Assembly (NCBI RefSeq): GCF_004522235.1
Contig: NZ_SDLT01000018.1
Coordinates: 1 to 64,000, forward strand
DNA: 64,000 nt
Origin: Amycolatopsis nivea
Lineage (GTDB): Bacteria; Actinomycetota; Actinomycetes; Mycobacteriales; Pseudonocardiaceae
Reading direction: 5' to 3'
A program made the translations under genes and the position numbers. Positions 43,155 to 51,261 of this stretch are shown here, piece by piece. Positions within the stretch are counted from its first letter, which is position 1. Every line of letters starts with the position of its first letter. The notes below the pieces were generated by a model. That model did not search any database. It was not told where the DNA came from and saw nothing but the letters and a program-made list of their open reading frames with translations.

Positions 43155-44348
43155 TCACTCACGAACTGCCGGCGTGGAGTGGGCTTCGAAACGAAGAGTG
43201 CGCAGACCAGCGCGAATTTCATTGACCAGGATATCGGGCTGCTCCAAGGCCGCGAAGTGTCCGCCTTTGCCGGCCTCGCCGTAGTGGATCAGATTGCTGT
43301 AGGCGTCTTCGATCCAGCTTCGCGGCAGGCGTGGGATGTCCTTCGGGAAGACGGTCACGGCGACTGGAAGCCTCAGCTTCGGGCCGGCGAAGGTGAGCGA
43401 TTTGTTCTCCCAGTAGATGCGGCCGGACGACGCCGCGCTGTTGGTGAACCAGTAGAGGGAAATCGCGTCGAGCATGTCGTCGATGCCGATCGCATCCTCG
43501 GCGAGCCCGTGGTTGTCGGTCTTGGACTGGAACTTCTCGTAGATCCAGGCGGCCTGGCCGACGGGAGAGTCCGCCAGGGCGAATCCGACAGTTTCCGGCC
43601 TCGTGCCCTGGAGGTGGTTCGACCCGCCGAGTTCGCCGGCGTAGCGGGCGAGGGTCTCCACGGCGTGGCGCTGTTCGGGCGACAAGGTATCGGGGATCTG
43701 TTCGGGGAAGGCGTACTGAGTGTTCAGGTGAATTCCGAGCAGTCCTTCAGGTTCCATGGCCCCGAGCGCGGTGGTGACGACAGCGCCCCAATCGCCGCCC
43801 TGCGCGGCCCAGCGCGGATAGCCGAGACGCTTCATCAGCTCCACCCACGCGTTCGCGACGCGCGATACGGTCCACCCCGTCTCCGATGGCTTTTCGGAGA
43901 AGCCGAACCCGGGGAGAGACGGGACGACAACGTCAAAGGAATCGGCGGCGTCTCCCCCGGACGAAACCGGATCGGTCAGCGGGCCGATCAGCTTCAGGAA
44001 CTCCGCTGTCGAACCTGGCCATCCGTGCGTGAGCAGCAGCGGCATCGCATCGGGATTCTTGGACCGGACGTGGATGAAGTGGATGTCCAGCCCGTCGATC
44101 TCGGTCAGGAATTGCGGGAAGCGGTTCAGTTCGGACTCGAAACGCCGCCAATCGTAGCCGCGCTCCCAGTAGCCGACCAGAGATCTGGCGTTCTCCACGC
44201 GAACCCCTTGCGACCAGTCGGCCACCGTTTCCGGGTCCGGCCATCGGGTTCTGGCAAGTCGCCGCTTCAGGTCGTCGATCTCCGAATCCGGGATCGAGAC
44301 GGTGAACGGGCGGACGAGAGCCGAGGCCGGCGGCGTCGGTGCGGTCAT
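43155..44348 (-). CDS. Epoxide hydrolase (alpha/beta-hydrolase with EHN domain)
   Basis: 397 residues from ATG 44348, with AGGAGAAGG upstream. The N-terminal EHN segment (PFTVSIPDSEIDDLKRRLARTRWP, WERGYDWRRFESELN) is that of microsomal-type epoxide hydrolases. The core has the oxyanion motif HGWPGS (109-114), the nucleophile Asp186 in QGGDWGA, NTQYAF with a candidate ring-opening Tyr region, and the catalytic His in EAGKGGHFAALEQP. It hydrolyses epoxides to diols. It faces a TetR gene across two perfect 18-base palindromes and is the probable target. Confidence 0.95.
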   Translation of the reverse strand: MTAPTPPASALVRPFTVSIPDSEIDDLKRRLARTRWPDPETVADWSQGVRVENARSLVGYWERGYDWRRFESELNRFPQFLTEIDGLDIHFIHVRSKNPDAMPLLLTHGWPGSTAEFLKLIGPLTDPVSSGGDAADSFDVVVPSLPGFGFSEKPSETGWTVSRVANAWVELMKRLGYPRWAAQGGDWGAVVTTALGAMEPEGLLGIHLNTQYAFPEQIPDTLSPEQRHAVETLARYAGELGGSNHLQGTRPETVGFALADSPVGQAAWIYEKFQSKTDNHGLAEDAIGIDDMLDAISLYWFTNSAASSGRIYWENKSLTFAGPKLRLPVAVTVFPKDIPRLPRSWIEDAYSNLIHYGEAGKGGHFAALEQPDILVNEIRAGLRTLRFEAHSTPAVRE

Positions 44349-44387
44349 TGCCTTCTCCTGAGCGTCGAAGCACAGCACAACCCTTCA

Positions 44388-44432
44388 TTGCACACTGGTG
44401 TGCAATCTACGCCGTTGCACACCAGTGTGCAA
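44388..44432. promoter_or_regulatory. Two perfect 18-base palindromes, TetR operators
   Basis: TTGCACACTGGTGTGCAA (44388-44405) and TTGCACACCAGTGTGCAA (44415-44432) differ only in the two central bases. Each has 8-base arms. They fill the gap between the divergent epoxide hydrolase and TetR genes, and their centres are 27 bases apart. Confidence 0.85.
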
Positions 44433-44442
44433 CAATGGTGTC

Positions 44443-45042
44443 GTGCCTGCCGAGTCCTCCCGCACGCGCTCGATGATCGAGAAGCGCGACCGCATCCTCG
44501 ACGTCGCCCTCGACGTGCTGGGAGAGAACCCCGACGCCGGAATGGGCGACATCGCCTCGGCCGCCGGCGTCGTCCGACGCACCATCTACGGCCATTTCCC
44601 CTCCCGCCTGGACCTGGTTCGGACGCTCACGGAACGGGCCGTCGCCGATATGACAGCCGTGCTCACCGAGGTCAACGCGTCGGCCGCGGAAGCGGACGCG
44701 GGATGGGCCGAATTCGTTGCCCGCGTCTGGCCGGTGACGCACCGGTACCGAGTGCTGCTGGCGCTGCGCCGAGGCGAGTACAGCGAGGCGATTCACGGCT
44801 TGCTCGGGCCGGTCGACGACCTCCTGGCCGGCCTCGTGAAGCGGGGCCAGGACAGCGACGTGTTCGCGGAGCACCTGCCTGCAACCATCCTGAGCCAGCT
44901 TGCCTACAACGCCGTGTTCGCCATCGCGGACAACAGCCTTTCGAACGGGACTCTCAGCGCTCGTGCGGCGACGATCACGAGTCTGCTGATGCTGGGAGTT
45001 CCCGAGGAGCGCGCACTCGCTCTCGCGGGCGACCAGCCCTGA
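44443..45042 (+). CDS. TetR-family regulator of the epoxide hydrolase gene
   Basis: 199 residues from GTG 44443, 10 bases past the second palindrome, with no room for a ribosome site, so the mRNA may be leaderless; an ATG at 44473 is the other choice. The helix-turn-helix is ILDVALDVLGENPDAGMGDIASAAGVVRRTIYGHF (read in pieces), and the ligand domain ends LMLGVPEERALALAG. The two operator copies overlap the likely promoters of both genes, so repression of itself and of the epoxide hydrolase is expected; an epoxide or other electrophile may be the inducer (inference). Confidence 0.93.
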   Translation: MPAESSRTRSMIEKRDRILDVALDVLGENPDAGMGDIASAAGVVRRTIYGHFPSRLDLVRTLTERAVADMTAVLTEVNASAAEADAGWAEFVARVWPVTHRYRVLLALRRGEYSEAIHGLLGPVDDLLAGLVKRGQDSDVFAEHLPATILSQLAYNAVFAIADNSLSNGTLSARAATITSLLMLGVPEERALALAGDQP

Positions 45043-45866
45043 CCGCGGCGCCGCACGAGCCGGATCGCCGCTCGCAAGTCCGCGAACCGGCAGGCCGAGT
45101 CCGCCACGAGTCAGTGGCCGACGTTCCTTAAGCGAAGCGCCGATTCGGCACCGGCAGCCCTCTAGACGACGTCGTTTCGCAACGGCCGTCGGTCACCGTC
45201 CGCGCCAGCACCTTGCCGGGCAAAGGGTCATCACCTCGCTTCGAGGTGGCGAGCAGGGCTCGCACAAGCACACGGCCCCGAGAACCTGCTGCAGGGCAAC
45301 GATGACAGCCGCAACGCAGTGTGGCCGCACCTCGCCCTCCGAGATGGCGGCCGCCCGGACGAATCGGGTGCTCGCGAGCCGGAGAAGCAACGTGTCAGTT
45401 GAGATCGGCTGGCTGGGCCGTCCACGGACATTCGATTTCAGATCGACAGCGGGCTCGAGCGAACCTACCTGGCACGCGGCTGGATCGTGCAACCTCGATC
45501 GCTGCGTGTGCTTCCTCTCGGGCGGCCACTGGACGACGATGACCTCGCGCTCTTCGGCGCGGACGACGTGGCCGCTACTGCGCTCGGACGAACTGAACAA
45601 GTCGGTGATGCTCGTGCCGAGCTCGCCGGCCGGGACTCGATCAACAACCCGAAGCCGCCCCGGAAGTTGCATGCACATGTCGAGCGACTAATCGGCATGG
45701 CGAGCGGAATCCAACCGCGCGAGTACTGACAGCGGCCGGCGCGGGCAACCACTCCACCGCTTCAGACTGCCACCGCCTACCGCAGCGGCCCACAGACGAC
45801 CCCGACCGGCCAGCCGCTTAAACGATCGCCAAAATCGACCCTAAATCGCCCCTACTTACGGGTAAC
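45043..45866. other. Gene-poor stretch next to the tRNA-Asn scar
   Basis: A plus-strand frame from about 45403 to 45729 reads with some coding character (FQIDSGLERTYLARGWIVQP, then LPLGRPLDDDDLALFGADDV), but no start with ribosome site and no family are evident. The last ~80 bases before the terminator are AT-richer, as is common downstream of tRNA genes. Otherwise nothing. Confidence 0.35.
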
Positions 45867-45896
45867 AAAAAAGCCCAAGTCAATGACCTGGGCTTT
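45867..45896 (-). terminator. Intrinsic terminator behind the tRNA-Asn fragment
   Basis: Minus strand AAAGCCCAGG and CTTGGGCTTT form a 10-base stem (one G-U pair) around a short loop, followed by a run of T. It sits directly after the tRNA 3' end, as for a normal tRNA gene. Confidence 0.85.
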
Positions 45897-45897
45897 G

Positions 45898-45936
45898 CTC
45901 CCCCGCTTGGACTCGAACCAAGAACCCTCCGGTTAA
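45898..45936 (-). pseudogene. 3' fragment of tRNA-Asn, attachment-site scar
   Basis: Minus strand reads TTAACCGGAGGG, then the T-arm CTTGG-TTCGAGT-CCAAG, then the acceptor 3' strand CGGGGGA with discriminator G. This fits the 3' half of a tRNA-Asn(GTT) from the anticodon loop onwards. The sequence before TTAA no longer fits a tRNA. Loss of identity at the anticodon loop is the classic mark of integration into a tRNA gene, where the displaced 3' end stays at one border. Confidence 0.75.
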
Positions 45937-46095
45937 TTGATTCGTATCGGCATGTGTCGAACTCAGTCGATCTGATGATCGTGCAGTCCGCCTGAGATTG
46001 GCTCGCGCCTGCGCACCACGGCTGGAATTTCCGGCACTGCCGGAGGAGAGAATGCACTGCACTTGCATGCATGACCGTCATGGGCCGCGGGAAAT

Positions 46096-47211
46096 TCACG
46101 CAGTACGGCGCACCACTCGATCCCGCAGCACAAGCTGAGCCAATCTGGCTACCTGCGCTCGCTGTGCTGCGACATCGACGTCAAGCGGATCCTCCTCCAA
46201 ATCGACGCCCAACCCTCCCGCTCGATCGCTGGTAACTGCGCTGGGAGGACGACGCGGCCTGACTACTGCGGAGCGCAGCTCCACGGCGTCGAGAAACTCG
46301 GCCCGCTCCCGCGCACCAAGCCCCGCTGCGTCCGCAACCAACGACGCTCGCTCGCGCACCCGTCCGCAGTTCTGCTGCCGAGCAAGGAGGAGCGCATCGT
46401 AGATGTCGATGATCTCTCGACCAGGCACCCCATCCGCCGGGATCCGATCTGCCATCGTCTGTCTGATCGGCTCGACGTAGCACCACAATCGCCGGACTCT
46501 CTTGCTCTCCACTCCCCCGCGGAAATGAGCGACCAAGTCCGCAGCTTCGGCGTACCACGACCCAGTGGCGATGAGCATGCCGCCGAGGCTCTGCACCAGC
46601 AGGCCGCGCCAGACGCTGCCTCCGGTCAAGTCCGGCCCTCCGACCGCGGCAACCAGGCTGGCCGCTACCCCTATTGCACAGCTCGTGCTGCCGACAAGGC
46701 TGAGTGCGCCCGCTCTTCGCACACGCGACGGCGACTGCCGGATGATCTTCGCGAATCGCGTCGCGAACACGGCGAAGGCGAGTCCTGGGACACCACCGCT
46801 GATCCAGACGACCGCACCGAACAACTCAGGCTTATCAGGCGGCAGCGAGGCACCGAAGGCAAGCCACGCCAGCGCGCCGGTCCCGGCGACGACAGCAGCC
46901 ACGCCATAGCGCAACCGCAACCAGGTCCATCCGCCGAGTCCGAGCAGACCGACCGGCCCGATGACCGTTCCCAACGAGCACACCCCGCGCACAAAAGTCG
47001 TCAGGTTCGGCGCTCCGGTCGTCTCGGTCACGACCGCAGTCATCTCAGGTGCCCGAAACGCCAGCGACACGCCGAACAACGTCAGCATCGTTCCGAGGTA
47101 CGCCTTGCCCGGCGCGTCACGATGCCGGGCGAATACAGCCAGCGTCCGGACGCCTTCCGCCGCGACCAACGCCCCCGCTGCCAGCGCGACCAATCCGTAC
47201 GGCTCACGCAT
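46096..47211 (-). CDS. MAB_1171c-like integral membrane protein
   Basis: 371 residues. About seven hydrophobic segments fill residues 1-240 (for example YGLVALAAGALVAAEGVRTL, VIGPVGLLGLGGWTWL, GVAAVVAGTGALAWLAFG), followed by a ~130-residue soluble tail (VRRLWCYVEPIRQTMADRIP...IIDIYDALLLAR). This arrangement and the immediate upstream ImmA-type peptidase match the actinobacterial MAB_1171c family of putative transporters, whose function is not known. Its start abuts the stop of the peptidase gene (TGAATG), so the two are made together. It is the gene next to the tRNA border. Confidence 0.75.
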   Translation of the reverse strand: MREPYGLVALAAGALVAAEGVRTLAVFARHRDAPGKAYLGTMLTLFGVSLAFRAPEMTAVVTETTGAPNLTTFVRGVCSLGTVIGPVGLLGLGGWTWLRLRYGVAAVVAGTGALAWLAFGASLPPDKPELFGAVVWISGGVPGLAFAVFATRFAKIIRQSPSRVRRAGALSLVGSTSCAIGVAASLVAAVGGPDLTGGSVWRGLLVQSLGGMLIATGSWYAEAADLVAHFRGGVESKRVRRLWCYVEPIRQTMADRIPADGVPGREIIDIYDALLLARQQNCGRVRERASLVADAAGLGARERAEFLDAVELRSAVVRPRRPPSAVTSDRAGGLGVDLEEDPLDVDVAAQRAQVARLAQLVLRDRVVRRTA

Positions 47212-47709
47212 TCACGCCGCGCAGGTCCGTCCTCGCCGCGAAGGTCTTGCCCAACGCCGCAACGGCGGGATTGTCTCCGCACCAGTGCCTGCGCAGGGGT
47301 GCGCATCGATCCTCTCGGCCAGTTGATGGGCGAACTCCTCCGCCATCAACTCGTCGGCCGCACGAGCACGGGGGTCCGCCTGCGGCAGGCACGGCCCGGC
47401 GAGGTCCGCGTCCTCCAGGAGGATGTGTCCGAGTTCGTGGAAGTGGATGTGGCGGGCATGCCCGCGCTGGACGTCGCGGATCACGACGATGTAGTCGGCA
47501 GCCTCGGTTCTGAGCAGCAAGCCGGTCGGCATGGTTCCGCTCAGATCGCCGCGCATGAGGCGGATGGGTTTGCCTCGGTGCCGGTTCAGCCGGTCGACCA
47601 AGCCGTTCATGCTGAACGGCCGAGGAATCGGGACTTCCCTGACCAGTCTCGCGACGTCCGCGACCATGCTCGGTTCCAGCCTGGGCTCTTCTGCTCGGTT
47701 CGCGCGCAT
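47212..47709 (-). CDS. ImmA/IrrE-type metallopeptidase
   Basis: 165 residues from ATG 47709 with GAGGGTGGGA upstream. The zinc motif HELGH is at 91-95 in HIHFHELGHILLED, and a candidate third ligand lies in ELMAEEFAHQL about 28 residues later. ImmA proteins cleave or disable phage-type repressors, and family members regulate mobile elements and toxin modules. The usual XRE partner is missing here; the nearest regulator is the divergent HxlR gene. Stop and start of the membrane protein gene are adjacent, so a peptidase-membrane protein module is likely. Confidence 0.87.
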   Translation of the reverse strand: MRANRAEEPRLEPSMVADVARLVREVPIPRPFSMNGLVDRLNRHRGKPIRLMRGDLSGTMPTGLLLRTEAADYIVVIRDVQRGHARHIHFHELGHILLEDADLAGPCLPQADPRARAADELMAEEFAHQLAERIDAHPCAGTGAETIPPLRRWARPSRRGRTCAA

Positions 47710-47728
47710 TCCCACCCTCGTGAACTCA

Positions 47729-47812
47729 GCCCGCCGCGAAGGCGGGCCGCCCTTTTGCCCGTTGGCGAGGCTTGGGCGTGCGGCCTGCTCCTGGCCTCGG
47801 CCCAAGCCTCGC
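47729..47812. repeat. Hairpin and 13-base inverted repeat between the ImmA and HxlR genes
   Basis: GCCCGCC/GGCGGGC (47729-47747, five-base loop) is followed on the plus strand by CTTTT. Farther on GCGAGGCTTGGGC (47765-47777) and GCCCAAGCCTCGC (47800-47812) are exact reverse complements, 22 bases apart. Both lie in the divergent promoter region; they may be operators or insulating terminators. Confidence 0.65.
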
Positions 47813-47982
47813 GCTTGTGTGCGGCGCCAGGCGGTCAATCCCGGCTGCGGCATGCCTACCAGGCACTCTGCCGACTCAGGCAAGAGAAAGGCGTCGACTC
47901 ACGCAGGGGTGTTCCGGGCTGCATTCACTCGTTCGGCCCACGCAGCACTCGATCTGCCAGTCAGCGAGACAGCACCCTGCGA

Positions 47983-48372
47983 ATGGTGTTAGCTGGCAAC
48001 GTGTCGAGCCAGAACATGTCGTACCAAAAGACCTTCGAGTCGGCGGTCGAGATGCTCCGAGGACGGTGGATGATCGTCGTGCTCGCCGCGCTCTCCACCG
48101 AGGACAAGCTCCAGTACCGCGACATTCGCGACCGCGTGAACGAAGGCGAAGTACGACCGGACAACGGCGAGGACGCCAGCCCGCTCTCCGACCAGAGCCT
48201 CACCAAAACACTCAAACGAGCACAGGACCACGGTCTCGTCCGCTTGTACGCCGACGAGGGCCACTTCAAGCCGACTTGGTACGAACTCACCAGGAAGGGC
48301 GCGGAAGCATTGCGCGCCGTCCGGCCGCTGATCGAGTGGATGCACCGCTACGAAACGGCGCCTAGCCAGTAG
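47983..48372 (+). CDS. HxlR-family winged-helix regulator
   Basis: 129 residues from ATG 47983; GTG 48001 and ATG 48016 are further in-frame choices and no ribosome site decides. The HxlR/MarR-like winged helix is clear: FESAVEMLRGRWMIVVLAAL (helix with the conserved GRW), LQYRDIRDRV, LSDQSLTKTLKRAQDHGLVR and a wing ending PTWYELTRKGAEAL, then LIEWM. The insertion VNEGEVRPDNGEDASP between helix 2 and the recognition helix is unusual. It faces the ImmA-membrane protein pair and is the likely regulator of that module. Confidence 0.87.
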   Translation: MVLAGNVSSQNMSYQKTFESAVEMLRGRWMIVVLAALSTEDKLQYRDIRDRVNEGEVRPDNGEDASPLSDQSLTKTLKRAQDHGLVRLYADEGHFKPTWYELTRKGAEALRAVRPLIEWMHRYETAPSQ

Positions 48373-48381
48373 CCGAGGACC

Positions 48382-49374
48382 TCAGCGGGCTTGCCTGGCG
48401 TAGCCGGCGTTGATCCGGTCGCGTCCCTGCCCCTTGGCGAAGAACAACCGGTTATCCGCAGCAAGAAGCAACTGACTCAGGTCGACGTCATCGTCGCTGT
48501 ACCCGTCGTCGCACGCCACGCCCGCGGTGATGCGCACCGGAACTGCCGACGAAGCGCCGCCTGCACCGGGAGAGATCTCGAGCGCCGCGACAGCGCTGCG
48601 AATCCGTTCAGCGATCTCCGTCGCCCGCACGAGATCCACGTCGGCGAGGAAGACCACGAACTCCTCGCCCCCGAAGCGACCCACGAGATCCGTCCGGCGA
48701 ACCTCGCTGCCGAGCACGTGCGCCACCGCGCGCAGGACGTCGTCGCCGAAGAGGTGGCCGTGCGTGTCGTTGATGCGCTTGAAGAAGTCCAGGTCCAGCA
48801 TCACAACGGCGACCGGCACGCGGTGCCGGCGTGCCTTCTTCAAGCCGGCTTCGGCCAGGCAGCGCCAGGTTTCCATGTTCAGCAGGCCGGTTTTGCGGTC
48901 GGTGCTGGCCGCGATCTCGAGGTGCTTGACGGAGTCGCTGCGGTGCAGAACGTAAATCAACGGCAGCAGGAAGAGCGCGAGCCACGGCCGCAACTGGATG
49001 ACGACCGCAGCGATCGCGCCGAGGAACAGCGTCACGACCTCCAAAGCGTTCGCGCTCCAGCCGCCGACGAGGCCCGTGACCGAACGCAGCTTCTCCGCGG
49101 CCACGATGGCGGCACCGACAGCGAGCGTATTGACGAGCCAGAACGTCGCGAGCGCGGCGAAGAGCACTGCGGCGCTGGTCTCGCTCGGCGCGCTCACTAC
49201 TCCCCCGGGCGCCAGCGCGTGAACAACGCCGTAGGAGGCACACGCCGAGACGATCATCGCGCTGGTGTTGAACACCGCGCGGTACGGGTCGATCCCGCTG
49301 GTCCATCGCGACGCCCTCCACCAGAGATGCAGGTAGCGGGTATCACCGTCTGAGCTGATCGAGATACCCGACAA
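48382..49374 (-). CDS. Diguanylate cyclase (GGDEF), 5'-truncated
   Basis: The C-terminal ~165 residues are a GGDEF domain: LTGLLNMETW-type entry, VMLDLDFFKRINDTHGHLFGDD, and VGRFGGEEFVVFLADVD. The I-site RxxD stands five residues before GGEEF (RRTDLVGRFGGEEF), so feedback inhibition by c-di-GMP is expected. The N-terminal half has about five membrane helices, but the usual beginning is missing: protein-like sequence starts only at YLHLWWRASRW (about 49332), and the only upstream start is TTG 49374. Immediately beyond is the truncated integrase. Translation is uncertain; the enzyme would otherwise make c-di-GMP. Confidence 0.75.
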   Translation of the reverse strand: MSGISISSDGDTRYLHLWWRASRWTSGIDPYRAVFNTSAMIVSACASYGVVHALAPGGVVSAPSETSAAVLFAALATFWLVNTLAVGAAIVAAEKLRSVTGLVGGWSANALEVVTLFLGAIAAVVIQLRPWLALFLLPLIYVLHRSDSVKHLEIAASTDRKTGLLNMETWRCLAEAGLKKARRHRVPVAVVMLDLDFFKRINDTHGHLFGDDVLRAVAHVLGSEVRRTDLVGRFGGEEFVVFLADVDLVRATEIAERIRSAVAALEISPGAGGASSAVPVRITAGVACDDGYSDDDVDLSQLLLAADNRLFFAKGQGRDRINAGYARQAR

Positions 49375-49408
49375 GGTCGATATTCCGACCTTCGCCGAGT
49401 ACCTACCC

Positions 49409-50302
49409 GTGGTTGTCGACGCTGTTTCCCCAAAATCCGTGAAAACGTGGCAGCACTACTGGAGTGTGCTTACCGAAGAGTGGGCAGACCGACGGATCGA
49501 CGAACCGACCGCCTCCGAAATCGGCAAGCTCGCCAACGTCGTGCAACAACGTTCAGCCCTTCGCGAAAACTCACGAGACGGACGAGGCGCAAAGACGACC
49601 TTCATCGACGCCGTCCGGGCGTTTTACAGCCAAGCAGTCTCGGACAAGTTGATCGGGTCGGCCGAGAACCCAGCCGCAAGAGTGAAGAGGCCGCGGCGAC
49701 ACAACAGTCTTCGCCGAGCGCTGTCGCACCAACAGCTTTCCGACATCAACGAAGTCGCTGCCACGACGGGGAATGATCCGCACTTGGACGCTCTCTTGAT
49801 CCGACTGCACACGGAAACAGCCTGTCGGCGCGGCGGTGCCCTCGCCCTTCGGCCAGTCGATCTCAACGACACCGACTCCACAATCCGACTGCGCGAGAAG
49901 GGCGGGACCAGCCGCGAGCAGCCGGTGTCACCGACCCTGCTGGCTGCCCTGATCGAGCACACGGAGCTGCGCAACCCGAACGGCGACAGCGGTGACCGGC
50001 TGCTGCGCACGCGTAACGGAACTCCCATGCAAGCGTCACGGTATGCCGCCCTGTGGTTGCGACTGGGACAGCATCTGCCCTGGATCAGCGCAGCAGGCAT
50101 CACCGCTCACTGGCTGCGCTACACGACGCTGACCTGGGTGGAACGGAACTTCGGCTATGCCGTCGCAGCAGCCTTCGCCGGTCATGCCGGCGGATACCAG
50201 ACCGGGACGACTCTCACGTACGTCTCGGCGACGATCGAGGAGATCGCCACCGCGGTGGCGGCTCTGACCGGCGAACCACACCCGCTCGCGGCTCGACCCT
50301 GA
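49409..50302 (+). CDS. Tyrosine recombinase/integrase, probably 5'-truncated
   Basis: 297 residues from GTG 49409; the frame opens only at 49337 after TAG. The core-binding domain starts IPTFAEYLPVVVDAVSPKS (partly before the GTG). The catalytic set is complete: Arg in TETACRRGGALALRP, HxxR in THWLRYTTLTW, His in FAGHAGG and Tyr in LTYVSAT. Relatives of this actinobacterial integrase usually have more residues ahead of this point, and usually HWLRHT where this has HWLRYT. The truncated start abuts the truncated diguanylate cyclase. It may be inactive through loss of its promoter and arm-binding part. It is the probable integrase of the tRNA-Asn island. Confidence 0.85.
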   Translation: MVVDAVSPKSVKTWQHYWSVLTEEWADRRIDEPTASEIGKLANVVQQRSALRENSRDGRGAKTTFIDAVRAFYSQAVSDKLIGSAENPAARVKRPRRHNSLRRALSHQQLSDINEVAATTGNDPHLDALLIRLHTETACRRGGALALRPVDLNDTDSTIRLREKGGTSREQPVSPTLLAALIEHTELRNPNGDSGDRLLRTRNGTPMQASRYAALWLRLGQHLPWISAAGITAHWLRYTTLTWVERNFGYAVAAAFAGHAGGYQTGTTLTYVSATIEEIATAVAALTGEPHPLAARP

Positions 50303-50386
50303 TTCGACCCTCACCGCAACTGCGGCCGGCAAGAGCAGGAGCGGCGCTCGATCGCAGCACTGTCTCCGCCGTTCCAGCCACTGCGT

Positions 50387-50848
50387 ATGGTGTGCGTCGT
50401 GTCTCACCCTGATGCTCGCGTCGTAGCTCTGATCGACGCCAACCTGCACCTGGACGCTGACGAACTGGTCGCGGCATTCGAACTGTGCGAAGAGCTCGAC
50501 GATCAGGTGCACCCGTATGAGGCCGCTGAGCGACACGCACACGACCTTGTCGGCGCGTGGCTCGTCCACACGGGCGCACGCCATTACCGTGGCGACCGCG
50601 ACCTGATTCCGCAGGACGACAACTCGCGGGAGGCGTTCCTGCGCGCAGCCGGAATCGACCGTGGCTTGACCGACGAACGGGGCCAACCCGAGGCAGTTCT
50701 TCCGCTCCAGGTCTTGATCGAACTGCTAGAGGACCTGACCGTGCACCTGGCGTCGTCCAGCGGTGCCCCGTTGGCACATCATCACAGCTATGTCCGCCAC
50801 CGGCTCACGATGGACGCCGCGTACCGCGCCTACCACGGTCCCGCATAG
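50387..50848 (+). CDS. Hypothetical protein next to the integrase
   Basis: 153 residues from ATG 50387, or GTG 50399. Acidic and His-containing (DANLHLDADELVAAFELCEELD; HPYEAAERHAHDLVGAWLVH), predicted largely helical, with no domain I recognise. Codon use is normal. It lies 84 bases after the integrase on the same strand and is probably part of the island. Function unknown. Confidence 0.6.
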   Translation: MVCVVSHPDARVVALIDANLHLDADELVAAFELCEELDDQVHPYEAAERHAHDLVGAWLVHTGARHYRGDRDLIPQDDNSREAFLRAAGIDRGLTDERGQPEAVLPLQVLIELLEDLTVHLASSSGAPLAHHHSYVRHRLTMDAAYRAYHGPA

Positions 50849-51261
50849 CCGGAGTTCGACCACGGCATAGCAGCCTCGGCTCGTACCTCACCGCCGACGA
50901 CGCGGAGTCCTCGCGACGCAGCCATGAGCAAGCTAGCCGATGGGCAACACGCGCAGCCGACGTGCTGTTCCTGCGTAGCCTGCCGCACCGCAGCACCTCC
51001 GGTATACATCTGATGAATGCCGCCGCTGAAGGCCGACCTCGGGTGGTTCCGACGGGCGAAGAGGCCCGTTCCGGCGGCCGCGATCCAGGGCTCACAGGTG
51101 CTACCTTTCTCGGCCGTGGCCGCCGCGACCCACTAAGCTCATCGGTATGTCATCCCCGATTGCGGGAGATATCACCGGATTCCTCGACAAAGCGAGCGCT
51201 TACACTCGACAGACGACGGGCGGACTCACCGGCCGGCGCGGGACTAGAGGAGGATCGCCGG
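50849..51261. other. Intergenic with a TetR-type palindrome
   Basis: No gene seen. AAGCG-AG-CGCTT (51190-51201) is a perfect inverted repeat about 60 bases before the TetR start at 51262 and may be its operator. The island presumably ends somewhere here, but no tRNA sequence marks it. Confidence 0.45.

Larger units (their letters stand above)
45898..50848. mobile_element. Remnant of a tRNA-Asn-integrated genomic island
   Basis: The left border is the tRNA-Asn 3' fragment. Within lie a membrane protein and ImmA-type peptidase pair, an HxlR regulator, a truncated diguanylate cyclase, a truncated tyrosine integrase and an unknown gene. The matching complete tRNA-Asn that should mark the other border is not in the window, and replication, transfer and excisionase genes are absent, so the element is decayed or its right part was lost. 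The right border is a guess: the last likely element gene ends at 50848. Confidence 0.55.

Noticed and set aside
42915..45131. Long 738-codon plus-strand frame opposite the epoxide hydrolase and into the TetR gene
   Set aside because: It is antisense to the epoxide hydrolase and out of frame with TetR; peptide is Arg/Gly/Asp-rich without motifs.
45898..45965. Complete functional tRNA gene at the scar
   Set aside because: The sequence before the anticodon loop gives no D-arm or acceptor 5' strand, so only the 3' half is present.
46525..47982. N-terminal extension of the HxlR frame back to 46525
   Set aside because: Antisense to the membrane protein and peptidase genes, without any domain.
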